A stretch of DNA of 64,000 nucleotides, taken from Limanda limanda (taxonomy: Eukaryota > Chordata > Actinopteri > Pleuronectiformes > Pleuronectidae). The DNA lies in contig NC_083639.1 of NCBI RefSeq assembly GCF_963576545.1, positions 27,855,147-27,919,146 of the forward strand, given 5' to 3'. The translations under genes and the position numbers were made by a program. Positions 26,150-36,491 of the stretch are shown here, in pieces. Numbering within the stretch: the first letter of the stretch is position 1; each line of letters begins with the position of its first letter. The notes beneath the pieces are model-generated. The model saw only the letters and a list, made by a program, of their open reading frames with translations. It ran no database searches and was not told where the DNA came from.

Positions 26150-26680
26150 TCACAAAATGATCCTGAAAGAAAAGTTGGACACCCTGAGTATATCATGAGC
26201 TGCAGCCTCAGAACAACGTCTGTAATCATGGTCATGGTTCGGTTTGTTTCAGCCTCAAAACACGTTTTGTTCATAGATCAGACTTTTGGACCAATCACAG
26301 GAAGTTATTAAACAATAAAAGAAAAGGCAGAGGAAGTGGCTCGTGGATTGCTGCAGCCCTCGTACGATAAAATGTTTGAACTACGAGGAAGTTCATTTGG
26401 TTCTTGTCAAACTTGTGTGGAGAACTGCGGCTGAAGTTTAGCGATGCTGGTGGCGGTGGTGATTACGATATTAGAGTGGCAACGGAATTAACCAAATGAA
26501 GCGGTTCAGTCATTTTCTCCAGAAACGAAAAGACGACAAGAAACCAAACTGACAACACAAACCAATCAGTATCAAGTACAGACACAGGTGATGACGACAA
26601 AACGTACAAATGTTCTGAAAGTGGAAACTATGGAACAAAGACAGGAAGCTTTGTTCAGATTTTCAGGTGCAACAACGTGA
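26150..26680 (+). repeat. diverged interspersed repeat, copy 1
   Basis: Shares, in order, CCAATCACAGGAAGTTATTA, AACCAATCAGTATCAAGTA and TGGAACAAA with the copy at about 28570-28980, and is clearly diverged from it. Confidence 0.5.
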
Positions 26681-27789
26681 AAATTAAGATTTACTAATTT
26701 AAAAGCTCAGTTTTTAACTTCCATAAAAATGTATTTGTTTCATATTTGCTAGTAGAAGAGACAGAAAATCTCATGATTGCATAAAAACAGTATCATTTAC
26801 ATTTGTAAAGGCTGCATTAAATAGGAGAAATAACAGTATTCATGGTATATTGCGCAGAAATCGTACTATTTACATGTAAGAAGCGTCACAGCCGTTATAA
26901 CACCGCTCCAAATCAAACCCCTGTGGTTTCCATGGAGACGTGGACCAGGGTCCCGTGTTCTCCTGTAGCAAACTGTCCGTGTGCTACATGACGAGACCGT
27001 CCATTGTCTTCTCCTCTGAATCTGGAAGTTCAACATCCCATAAGTCAGTGCAGATCCCTCTTGCCAGACACACGACTCCCGCTCCGTGCTGAGTGGATGT
27101 TCCCCCCCGAGTACTAACATGACACACTTGATGAAGTGATTTTTTTTTTTTCCTCTTTCATGCTGAGGGTCACAACACCAGCAGTCAGAAATAAACGGGC
27201 AGCAACTACTTTAATGACAAGGGGGACGGATTGTTGTCGAAACAAGTCGTTGCAGTTGTGGCTCCTTACGATGTCGTCCTCAGTTGTCGGGCTGACACGT
27301 CCTTTGTTCTGTTGCAGCTCTTCTGTGGCTCCGGCCGTCTGACGGGGCCCCGGCTGCTCCTAGAAGCAGCTGTTGGGCTAAATTCCTCGAGTTAGTCTGC
27401 CTGGAATCTTTAACCATATGACAAGTATAAATTAAGGTGTCAATCATCTACAGCAAAACCTCAAAAGCAGACTGAATTAGCTCTTGTCCGGGCTGACCAT
27501 CCATCTGACTGTAGCAGCTAACATGCTGGACAAAGATACCAGAGTAAACAGGTCAATACGATGCTAACTTGTCACTGTAACAATGATGAAAGAAGCTAAG
27601 TCTTAATCATGGAGTTGAGCTGTTGTATCGAGGACAAACCCATCTGACCAATCCCAAAGTCTGTCTCAGCTGTCAATCATGACGTCTCACTAACTAGCTA
27701 ACCTGAACAAAACATCATTGTGATAAGATCTGAACCTAACATGTTAGAAATAATCTTTGGGGGAATAATAGCTTGATTTGTGCTTTGAT

Positions 27790-27925
27790 TTTATTTTAAT
27801 TTGGTCTGTGTCTTATTTGCTAACATGGAGGAGGCAGAGGATTATGAGCTATACTTCACCCAGCCACCAGGGGGCAATCAGGATGTTTGGGCTTTGTTGT
27901 AGTCCCCTTTTATATACACTCGTTG
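27790..27925 (+). repeat. teleost repeat with CTCF-like word
   Basis: GCTAACATGGAGGAGGCAG followed by CAGCCACCAGGGGGCAATCA is a word pair I recognise from many fish genomes. A related fragment lies at 36180-36290. Confidence 0.55.
27864..27875 (+). promoter_or_regulatory. CTCF core word, forward
   Basis: CCACCAGGGGGC is a perfect CTCF core on the plus strand within a repeat. Confidence 0.45.
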
Positions 27926-28569
27926 TTCTGTATGTTCAGAAAAAACAAGCTTCACCACGTGTTTTCCCACAGGTTTGGCTGTTTTATATACCTGTCCTCT
28001 TCGGTTGCCATGGTTACTGGCGTGCACGTGCATAACAGCCTCCTAAACGTGTAAGAAGTTTGGAAGCCGAACCGAAGAACACGTCAAGGGGATGGAACCT
28101 GGAAGTTCTGCTCTTTCAAAATAATCCACTTACCAGCGATACCTTTCCTCAAACTGAATCGATCATATTCAGCCTTCGTCAGCTGCACCTGAATCATACT
28201 TCTTCCATCAAGCCAACACCAGTAGCATCAACACTCTGTCTCCACCCGGCCTGAGAGGATGGACGCTCAGTATCCTCCTCATTCATCACAGCCAACGTTC
28301 CACTACGATTGTGTTGTAACAGTGATAGGGAGAAAAATGGAGGTTAGAGGTATTTTAACCCCCCAAAAAAGTTAATAACGGTGCTGTTCCTCACAGACAG
28401 GTACTGACCAAGAGGAATTTCTAAAACATTAATAGTAAGACTTGTTTATTATCACGTCTTTATGGTAAATCGTCTCTCAAGATGTTAAATTATACATTCA
28501 CAACATTTATGGTGCTCTAACATAAACCTTGTTGGGTGTGGACCTTCAGTCTTTTCAGTTTAATCATTA

Positions 28570-28980
28570 CCAACGCACCAGAACTTAGTCCCAGGATGTC
28601 TCAGATCAAACTGAGCCATGGTTTGGTCTCATTGCAGAGTGACAACACTTTATTAGATAGTTTGCATCTCGAGGCCAATCACAGGAGGTTGAGTCAGCAT
28701 TAAACAACAGAAGAAGAGGAAGCAGGATTCCTTGTGTAGTAGTAAAACAATAATAAAGGAAGTGAAGTGGTTCGTTCATTTTATCCAATCACACAGAAGC
28801 ACAACTATTTTTTCCATATGCACCATATGCACAAATTGCTAATAAAATAAATACTTTACAAACCAATCAGTGTCGAGTATCGGTGAATGCAGCCCACGTA
28901 TGTCGAACCAGAACAAACCAGATCAAATGGAAACAGTGGAACAAACACATGAAGCCTGTTCAGACTCTCAGCTGATGATC
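28570..28980 (+). repeat. diverged interspersed repeat, copy 2
   Basis: Contains CCAATCACAGGAGGTTGAGT, AACCAATCAGTGTCGAGTA and TGGAACAAACACATGAAGC, paralleling 26150-26680. Confidence 0.5.
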
Positions 28981-30309
28981 ATGTTATTCAGTTTTTTCAG
29001 GAACAACTTGCTCTGATGTTCTCAGATTCTTTTCTGCTCCAACTTCAACAAACAGCCTCCAGGCCTGAGTGGATGATGCATCAGGGCGACCCACTGGGAC
29101 TTGTCTTGACACCCCCATTATTATGAAGGCTTGCAGAGAACAATAGCAGCAGGGGGTTGACACATGTCAAACGCAACAACTGCTTTGGTCTGTGTTTTCT
29201 GACAACGCTGCACGATAGTGGCACGTACGGTTCATCATGACCCATGTGGTTTGATTCCCACAACCAAGCTGAGTCTGGAGAGCTGCTCTTTTTCAGAGGA
29301 GGATAAATTAACTGAATATGCGGCAAAAAAACAAACAGAAACTCTTCATCCTTGACGTCTTTTTTGCAGTGAAATTAAAAGTTTTTGGGAAAAGTACAAT
29401 TGAAGTGGCAGACTTCCTGTTTCTCTCCTTAATCATGGTGTAGAATTAATTTGCCTTTTGCATGAACAGGGCTTTACATCTTATCAGTTACGTTATTTCA
29501 TCAGGCGGCCTCTAGTGGCTGGAGCTGTGTTTGACGGGAGCAAATAAAGAAGTTACGTGAGGAAGCAGGTAGCAGTGGATGGACGTTCAGATGGTTTCGT
29601 TTTCTATCTATAAACCATCATCTGTTTCTTTTATCGATGACTTTTCTGTAACCTGTTGTTAACGTGATGATTGTGGGTTGAGTAGAGGTTTTATCGGCTG
29701 GAGGTCTCTGCTGAGTGTCAAATTGAAAAGGAAACAGTTGCCGAGGGTTCACGATCTTATTTTTAGTGAACAGAGTGACAGATCTACAAAATGGCAGACC
29801 CAGAGGTGATGTGGTGAGATCTGCGTTCTGTCAGTGCTTCAGCATCTCATCCCCACATCTGTCTGTCGTCCAGCTGTCGGCAGTAATCCGTCTTCCTCCG
29901 TCCCACCTCCTTCCATACGAGGGGCCTCATTCAGAAAACAACGTGCATCCATACCCAAATGTATGCGTGCACGAAAAGCCAAAACATGCCATGCACTAAG
30001 AAATAGTCTGATTTTTCCACCTGTGCATGTTGCCACCTGCAGGCAATGTTCTCCTTATAAATCAGTCTACCTGGGAATGTGTGCATGTGGGTCAGCCTCT
30101 CTACGTGCACACATTCAAACCACAAGAGGTCAATGCAAAGAAGTTTATTAATGTCGATGCACAGAAATGAGCCTGTTGATCAACAGGTGCTGTTTATGAT
30201 CGATTGTGACCAATAAAGAAATGGAGACCAACAAAAGGAAGTTTTGATTTCTGATTATGCGAGAGTTGTTGTTGGCTTTATCACCTTGATTTATTCATTT
30301 AAACAATCC

Positions 30310-30431
<122 letters not shown>

Positions 30432-33312
30432 CTCCAGCTCTCTTTCTTTAGAAAAAGCTCCTGCACGCTGAAAATGTCAAATTTACCGACAACAAGGTTC
30501 GACTTTCGATCAAAGACGAACCGGAAAAATTCCTCTGACAAATTTATAATAATCACATGTGTACAAATGTGAAACCTCTGCCCAAGGGTGAACGGAACCA
30601 AAGAGCAGAACCTCCAGGACAGACCTGAACCAAGCAAGATGATGCTGAGCAGGAGCCGTCATAAATAATGACCTGGCTCCCTGTAGTTGTTCTTTGGAAC
30701 TCAGCTCATGGGAATTTGATTTTATCATCGTTATTTATGGCAAACAGAACTTGTTTTCATTTGATGTGACAGATGTTGGACAAATATGTTCGGGCCCACC
30801 CTGTTTCCACTTGTACGAGCATTTAATGTGCTGTAACATCATTTTAAGCTTTTAAAAATAGAATCTAATTATTTCATGCTGCAATAGGATAATTTTGTGC
30901 CCATTAGAATTAACAGGAATTAAAAAAATGTAAATAAAACAAGATAAAGTTGACACAAAATTTGCCGGAGTAAAATTACTGTTATTTCTCTGCCTCATTG
31001 ACGAAGGACTAATATTCACTTTTCCCTCCGGTTTGGCCACCACCACCTAAACACTGTTATGTACTTTGTTCCTCTTTCTAAACCAGCTCATCACTGACGG
31101 TGCAGAGAAAGTGGTTAACATAATATCTGCCATGAAAATCACCTACACAATCGATACAGATATAAAACACAATAATGAGCTTAACTGTTTTAAAGTTGTG
31201 TTAATTGTTGATCAATTTACATCAACGAAAAGTTCATTAAGGTCTAGAAGACATTTAACGTTAATCCACAATAATGTAACTAGATTTTACCAATGAAAGA
31301 TTCATTTTCCCTGATGGATAAAAACAATATGATTTCTAACCCAAAAATATTGAATAGCAGCATCTTACCGTAAACATATATAAATATCAAAAGTTTAATC
31401 AAAATCAGATGCAACAATTTCCACCACAAAACATTTGACTTATTGAAATCACCTTTTTGCACTTTGACAGACTTCACAAAGTTGTTCAGGCTTCTACAAG
31501 TAGAAAAAGACTTAATCATTTGACTTTAAGTTATAAATGATGGAGACGTTGAACAAAATGTTTTTCATTCGATATCAATATCTTTATTATTCTCAGTCTG
31601 TCAGATCACAGCAGAATTCGTCTTATCCCTCATCACGGGCATCAGTTAAAAACCTTAACCAGACCTTAGTCCATGGTCGTCCAGACTGTTGATATGAACT
31701 GTCTGTTTTCAGAGATGCATCTGGTGATGAAGGTCGACAGAGCATCACTGGGCACAGGACAGCACAGGATGACGATTCCCTTCTCCCAGATCATTTGAGT
31801 AAATTCTGTTCCAGATGAGACTGGAGCTCAGATGATCCACTGAGAGAAGCAGACTGCTCTCTGTCCTCCGGGCTCAAGCTCTGCAGACAGATCAACAGGA
31901 AGGCTGCGGGACCATGTGTCTGGGTTCTCTTCCAGGTGCTGAGCCAACCTGCTCCGCTCTGTGTTCAGATCTGGTCTCTCAGGCGATGCGAGGGTCCTGC
32001 ATGTTTTAAATCTGCTGTTCTTTTTCCTGAGTTGATCTGACTTCTGTTGTGAAAGATATTTGAGCGACTGCTCTGTGATCGTTAATCCAATGTTGAGATG
32101 GACATGTTCAGTTTGCCTGCACACTCTCCATCAGCACCGACAGACCCACAGGACTTCATCAGCTCCAAACTTCAGGTTCAGAGCTTTAATCAGTCTCTAC
32201 CCTAACCCCCACCAGGATTTAACACTCGCTGAAATCAATTAAGAGAGGAGTCTTAACCCTAATACTCAGGGCTGTGCAGTGTTCACTATAAACCAAGGAC
32301 TTAACCTCTGTAGATATTTGATATCTTCATTAGTGAAAGAGTTGAAGGCTGTGATCTTCCCTCTGTGCTTCAGACACACAAGCTGCAGATGGGGATCGAA
32401 CAATATCAGCGCTAACAAGTGTATAAGCTCTCTAGACATATAACAGTACGTATATCAGTATAATGAAAACAGTTTTTCTATTTTCTAGGTATATTTAACT
32501 ATTTATGTGATTAGTTTGGTCTGTTGTAAGAGTTTCCCTGAGGCAGATTCCAATCGTTGACATGATCTGTTCTTTACACTGTTCCTCCACTATTTCTCCT
32601 AAATGGAGCATTTAGTCCATTGGATAAATGTTCCATCATTACCATGAATTTACACAGTGCAGTTTATTAGGGCCCGAGCACCGAATGGTGAGAGGCCCTA
32701 TTGAAATTGTAAGGATTATTCTTATTATTATTATTCTAACCCCAATGAATTGGCTTTTTGAGGGCTTTAACATGCTGTTCTTACCAAACTTTGCAGAAAA
32801 TTAGAGAGTGGTGAAAATTTACGTATTCTGGAGTATTTGGAAATGGGCGTGGCAAAATGGCTCAACAGCGCCCCCTGGAACCCAGCCCCTAGGTTTCCAC
32901 ATAACCGTTTTTCACCAAAATCGGGCAAGAGGTGTATCGTGACTAATCATGAAAAAAAGTCACAAGGGGCATTATGAAAAACGCAACAGGAAGCCCGCCA
33001 TTTTGGATTTAGTGGCCATTTTGGCCATTTTGGCGATTTTTACTTTAATGTACTTGTCCCAGGGCTTTCATCAGATCAACTACAAATTCAGATGAGTGTC
33101 ATCACAACAAGATGGAGAAAAAACTGACTTAAAAAATCAACTTTTCGTCACACCATGTGACCGTGGCGTGGCGTCAAAGTTTGATTAAACGCCATCAAAA
33201 CACGAGGTTCTGTATCTCGGACAAACACGGTCGAATCGAGTCCAAACTAGATACATAAGACAAGAGACCCGGCCTGAAGACATCTACACTGAAATCATGA
33301 CATAAAATTACA

Positions 33313-33327
33313 GCGCCCCCTGGTGGC
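33313..33327 (-). promoter_or_regulatory. CTCF consensus word 1, reverse
   Basis: The minus strand reads GCCACCAGGGGGCGC, a perfect match to the CTCF core CCASYAGRKGGCRS. Confidence 0.5.
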
Positions 33328-33401
33328 AATAGGAAATGTCTTGTTTTTTGCATGTCTTACACTTGGATGTATTTCTGAAGAAATTATGACTTTAAATCAC
33401 A

Positions 33402-33416
33402 GCGCCCCCTGGTGGC
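33402..33416 (-). promoter_or_regulatory. CTCF consensus word 2, reverse
   Basis: Identical to word 1 (GCCACCAGGGGGCGC on minus), 89 bp away. Confidence 0.5.
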
Positions 33417-33521
33417 TACAGGAACTGAAGCGTTTATTGTCCAATTGAGTCCAAACTAGACATGTAAGACTAGAGTCCCAGCCTGATGACATCTACACAG
33501 AAATCATGACTTTAAATCACA

Positions 33522-33536
33522 GCGCCCCCTGGTGGC
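33522..33536 (-). promoter_or_regulatory. CTCF consensus word 3, reverse
   Basis: Identical to words 1 and 2, 120 bp from word 2. A partial word, GCGCCCCCTGG, lies at 32868-32878. Confidence 0.5.
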
Positions 33537-34043
33537 TACAGGAAGTGAAGCTTTTATCGTTGCCACAGAGAGGAAAACGCATCCAACGCGGAGACGTGCG
33601 CTTGGTCATCGACCGCTCTCTCCCCCGACTGCAACAGGCTTCAACGTGCAGGTGCTCGGGCCCGCAAGTGCTACAACGTAGCCCTAGTTTTGAATGATTC
33701 CCACATACTGTACACTGAGCAGCCACTAGAAATACTAAAGCAATAATTGTGTGTTAATCCACCTCTGAAAATAATCCCCAACAAATACACAGTTTTCCTC
33801 TTGCTTGAGAAGCAAATAATTACAGTGCCTGGCAAGTTTGGGAATTCACCCCCCCCCCATCTTGAGAAACTTTATATGTTCGATTTGTTTTTAAAGATTT
33901 CTGTCTGAAGTAACGACTCACAGCCGATCTGAGGGAAGTCCGACACTTGAGTCGAGCTTTGTTGAATTAAACATCCATTATTGTTTTTGCCACGTGGGCT
34001 AAAAAAGACAAAAAACACTCTCAATGAAAACATAGTAAAAGAC

Positions 34044-34049
34044 TTTATT
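34044..34049 (-). promoter_or_regulatory. candidate asip polyadenylation signal (distal)
   Basis: AATAAA on minus, followed by a T/GT-rich stretch (GTTTTCATTGAGAGTGTTTT). It would give a 3'UTR of about 400 nt. Confidence 0.5.
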
Positions 34050-34210
34050 CTTACAAAGGTTTATAAAATGCCAGATACTCACAAAAGAAAGTTATTGTAC
34101 GTTCATGTATTTCTGTGTAAAAAATAAAGCAACATACAAAATGGTTTGAGCATGAACTCTATCTATGCATGCTAAAAGCTCAAAGTAAAATAAAGACTTG
34201 TTTAAAATAT

Positions 34211-34216
34211 TTTATT
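34211..34216 (-). promoter_or_regulatory. candidate asip polyadenylation signal (proximal)
   Basis: AATAAA on minus, 220 bases after the asip stop. Confidence 0.4.
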
Positions 34217-34435
34217 GAGGAGTTTCATTGCAGTGCTACAAGCGTTTCACCCTGTCGGAGTTTCCGGAACGTTCACTGTGCTGCAGTCCTCTGTGATAAA
34301 GTGCTTTCATGCAGTGGACTTCAGGCAGAGTGACACATCATGGACCAAACCCAGAAGTGACTCCCCTCACTTCACGTGCTGCAGCATGAGGTTCTGCTCT
34401 GTGAGCCCGGAGCCGGGGGGGCTGCACGCGGCCCC

Positions 34436-34594
34436 TCAGCAGCGGGGGTTGCCCATTCGACAGATACACACAGTTCTGAAGAGGCGACACTGGCAGAAGG
34501 CACAGAAGTCACAGCACACATTGCCGGAGGACTTGCAGCTTCCCCACAAGGGAACGCAGTTGGCGGGGGGGCGCGGCCGCCTGGCCAGTTTTTT
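34436..34594 (-). CDS. asip: asip coding exon 3 (cysteine-rich agouti domain)
   Basis: The acceptor TTCCGTCAG precedes AAAAAACTGGCC. It encodes KKLARRPRPPANC through the ten-cysteine module to GNPRC and TGA at 34438-34436. Confidence 0.95.
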   Translation of the reverse strand, partial: KKLARRPRPPANCVPLWGSCKSSGNVCCDFCAFCQCRLFRTVCICRMGNPRC

Positions 34595-36491
34595 CTGACG
34601 GAAAGAAAGAGAAAACAATACACGTGGTCAAACTTTGGAAGCGGTTGCTGTTCGTACTAGATCATCAAACTATAGATAAAGATATTTCAAATGAGGTACA
34701 ATGTTGTCAGAATCTACCCGGTTCACCTCGGTCCTCATTAAAGTTTCTTAGGAAGTGAAATGACCTGAAAGTATCTTGTACCTTTTCTACACCTGAATAT
34801 ATGTCTACACCCGGGTTTCACAAAATTAAAAACACTGACTTTACTTAACAAATGTATTTAAATCCAGAATGGCCCAACAATCCCCTTAAATCCAATCAAG
34901 ATGCACCAAGAAAAAAAAGGTAAAGAGCCGAAATTGCTCAAACTAGGAAACTCCAGGTTCACCATTTGCATTTTGATTTGTTTTATAAAAGATCTACTTT
35001 ACTTTTCCCTCGGCTGAGTAGCTGATGGTTAACTGTGTGTAACTGAAAACATTGTTTTCGAAGGATCTTTGATTCTTTTACGACGGGCCAGGAAGCCTAA
35101 CATTAAATATAGGTCCACACCTTTGAGTTTGTACTTTATCCTCCACGTGTTGTACATTAAAAATAGTTTTTTAACCATCAAGGTCACACAGGAGAGGATA
35201 AAAGTTTTTTCAGTTTTTTTTACTTTTTATTCTCCTCATTTCTCTCCAGACCTTCCTCCCAAATCTCAGCTGGATTTTTTACACCCGTTCCCACTTCATC
35301 AGTCTCATTAGCCCCCCCCCCCCCCACGCCTGCACATCGTTCCATCATCAACTTTGGACTTTACTCTTTCTCTTCAGTTTGTGTTTAATTTTCCTGAACT
35401 TATTCCTAAATTCTTCCATGTGTTTTGCTGCCTGATGCTTAATTTCCTGCTTGAATTTCAGTTCCTTTTTTTTTTTCTACATCCATCTGCACGGAAGCCA
35501 GTTTTTGTTCTTTGCATCAATCTGCTTTTCTCTCTCTGCTCCTTTTCCCTGTGTCCCTGTCTTCATTACACACACAACAATATTGAAAACAGAAGATTGT
35601 GAAAGAACAAGAAATAAGTTTTGAACATGAGATAAATTTTTACTCGACTTTGGAAACAGTTATTTTATAATAATAAAATAACTCAACAGGTGGACTTTCA
35701 TTTGGATCTCTGTTACACAGACCTTTTGAATTGTGGTAATTTTGTTACACATGTTGATTTACTTTAGAAATAATAAAATATTGCTTCCAACATTTTTTCA
35801 AACACAATCACATGCTGTCAAGGTTTATCGTGTGCTCACCTTCTTTTGCTTCTGTTTCTTTGCTCTCTTGCTCTTGACTGATTTGGGTAACTCTGAAAGA
35901 GAACATTAGAAAATGTAAATACTGAGCACTATATATATATATATATATATGATGTTATAAAGATGGACAGCGCCTCTCCACCTCCTCCTTCGACTGTAGA
36001 GAAATAAAGCCAAAGTGACCAATCATTCAAGTGTGAGTCAGTCAATTTAAGTCAGTAATTAAAACTAATCTTACTGGAAAAGTGATCAAACATCAGTGTG
36101 ATAAGAACGACCCAGAAACTATCCTTGACAAAAATCTGTCTGATGTGTAAAGTGACTTTGAGTTGTGTCCTTGTCCCACTGGCTAACATGGAGGAGGCAG
36201 GGCTTTTGACTTGATCTGCAATTCAAAATGATTTGGTTTCATTTTTGCGGATTTGTCTTCATGTCGTCCATCTTTATTTACAGTTAAACTAATAGACTTT
36301 TTGCAGAAAATCAAATAAAACTTACCGATGATGAGGACAGGGGGTGAGGCGACGTCGAGGCTTTGAGACACGATGTTCGACACCATGACCTTATTGGTGG
36401 GGAGTCTCTCGTCAGGGATCATGTGGGCGGAGCCAAGGAAGTACTCTGTGGTGGCGAGGAGAAAACAGCCGAGCAGCAGGAAGGAGTGCAT
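34436..36491 (-). CDS. asip: asip, agouti signalling protein (asip1 type), complete CDS
   Basis: Secreted paracrine antagonist/inverse agonist of melanocortin receptors. In fish, Asip1 sets dorso-ventral pigment contrast. Exons 36491-36326, 35892-35840 and 34594-34436 join in phase (1, then 0) to 125 residues plus TGA. Residues 1-22 are a signal peptide (MHSFLLLGCFLLATTEYFLG). Residues 23-55 form the variable N-terminal part and 57-83 a basic stretch (KSKRAKKQKQKKKK). Residues 86-125 are the agouti knot with ten cysteines at 86, 93, 100, 101, 104, 107, 109, 116, 118 and 125. That spacing is identical to human ASIP. The active loop reads CRLFRTVC, with RLF where mammals have RFF. No N-glycosylation sequon is present. 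An acceptor 6 nt before the ATG means 5'UTR exon(s) lie upstream. The gene converges on raly. Confidence 0.95.
34595..35839 (-). other. asip intron 2 (1.25 kb)
   Basis: GT-AG intron. AT-rich, with poly-pyrimidine patches and no recognised gene. Confidence 0.85.
35840..35892 (-). CDS. asip: asip coding exon 2 (basic region)
   Basis: A 53-base exon between CTCTTTCAG and GTGAGC. It encodes a split Glu, then LPKSVKSKRAKKQKQKK. This short lysine-rich exon is typical of ASIP genes. Confidence 0.92.
35893..36325 (-). other. asip intron 1 (0.43 kb) with repeat fragment
   Basis: GT-AG intron. It holds a plus-oriented repeat fragment at 36180-36290 (GCTAACATGGAGGAGGCAGG, GTCGTCCATCTTTATTTACA) and an AT dinucleotide run at 35934-35950. 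Confidence 0.8.
36326..36491 (-). CDS. asip: asip coding exon 1 (signal peptide)
   Basis: The acceptor CGTTCCAG precedes GGAAAG and the ATG (36491-36489). It encodes 55 codons plus one base and ends before donor GTAAG. An in-frame upstream ATG nine codons earlier lies across the acceptor, so the internal ATG is chosen. Confidence 0.93.

Larger units (their letters stand above)
32668..33687. mobile_element. 1-kb interspersed repeat with three CTCF-consensus words
   Basis: It starts TAGGGCCCGAGCACCGAATG and ends with GGTGCTCGGGCCCGCAAGTG then TAGCCCTAG, so GGGCCCGAGCACC is inverted at the ends. Internal modules repeat CATCTACAC, GAAATCATGAC and CAGCGCCCCCTGGTGGC. This family is common in teleosts (recognised from memory). 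The class is uncertain and no clear target duplication is seen. Confidence 0.75.

Noticed and set aside
33506..33726. Cys-rich frame on minus across the repeat end
   Set aside because: Lies in the interspersed 1-kb repeat. The cysteine pattern matches no domain.
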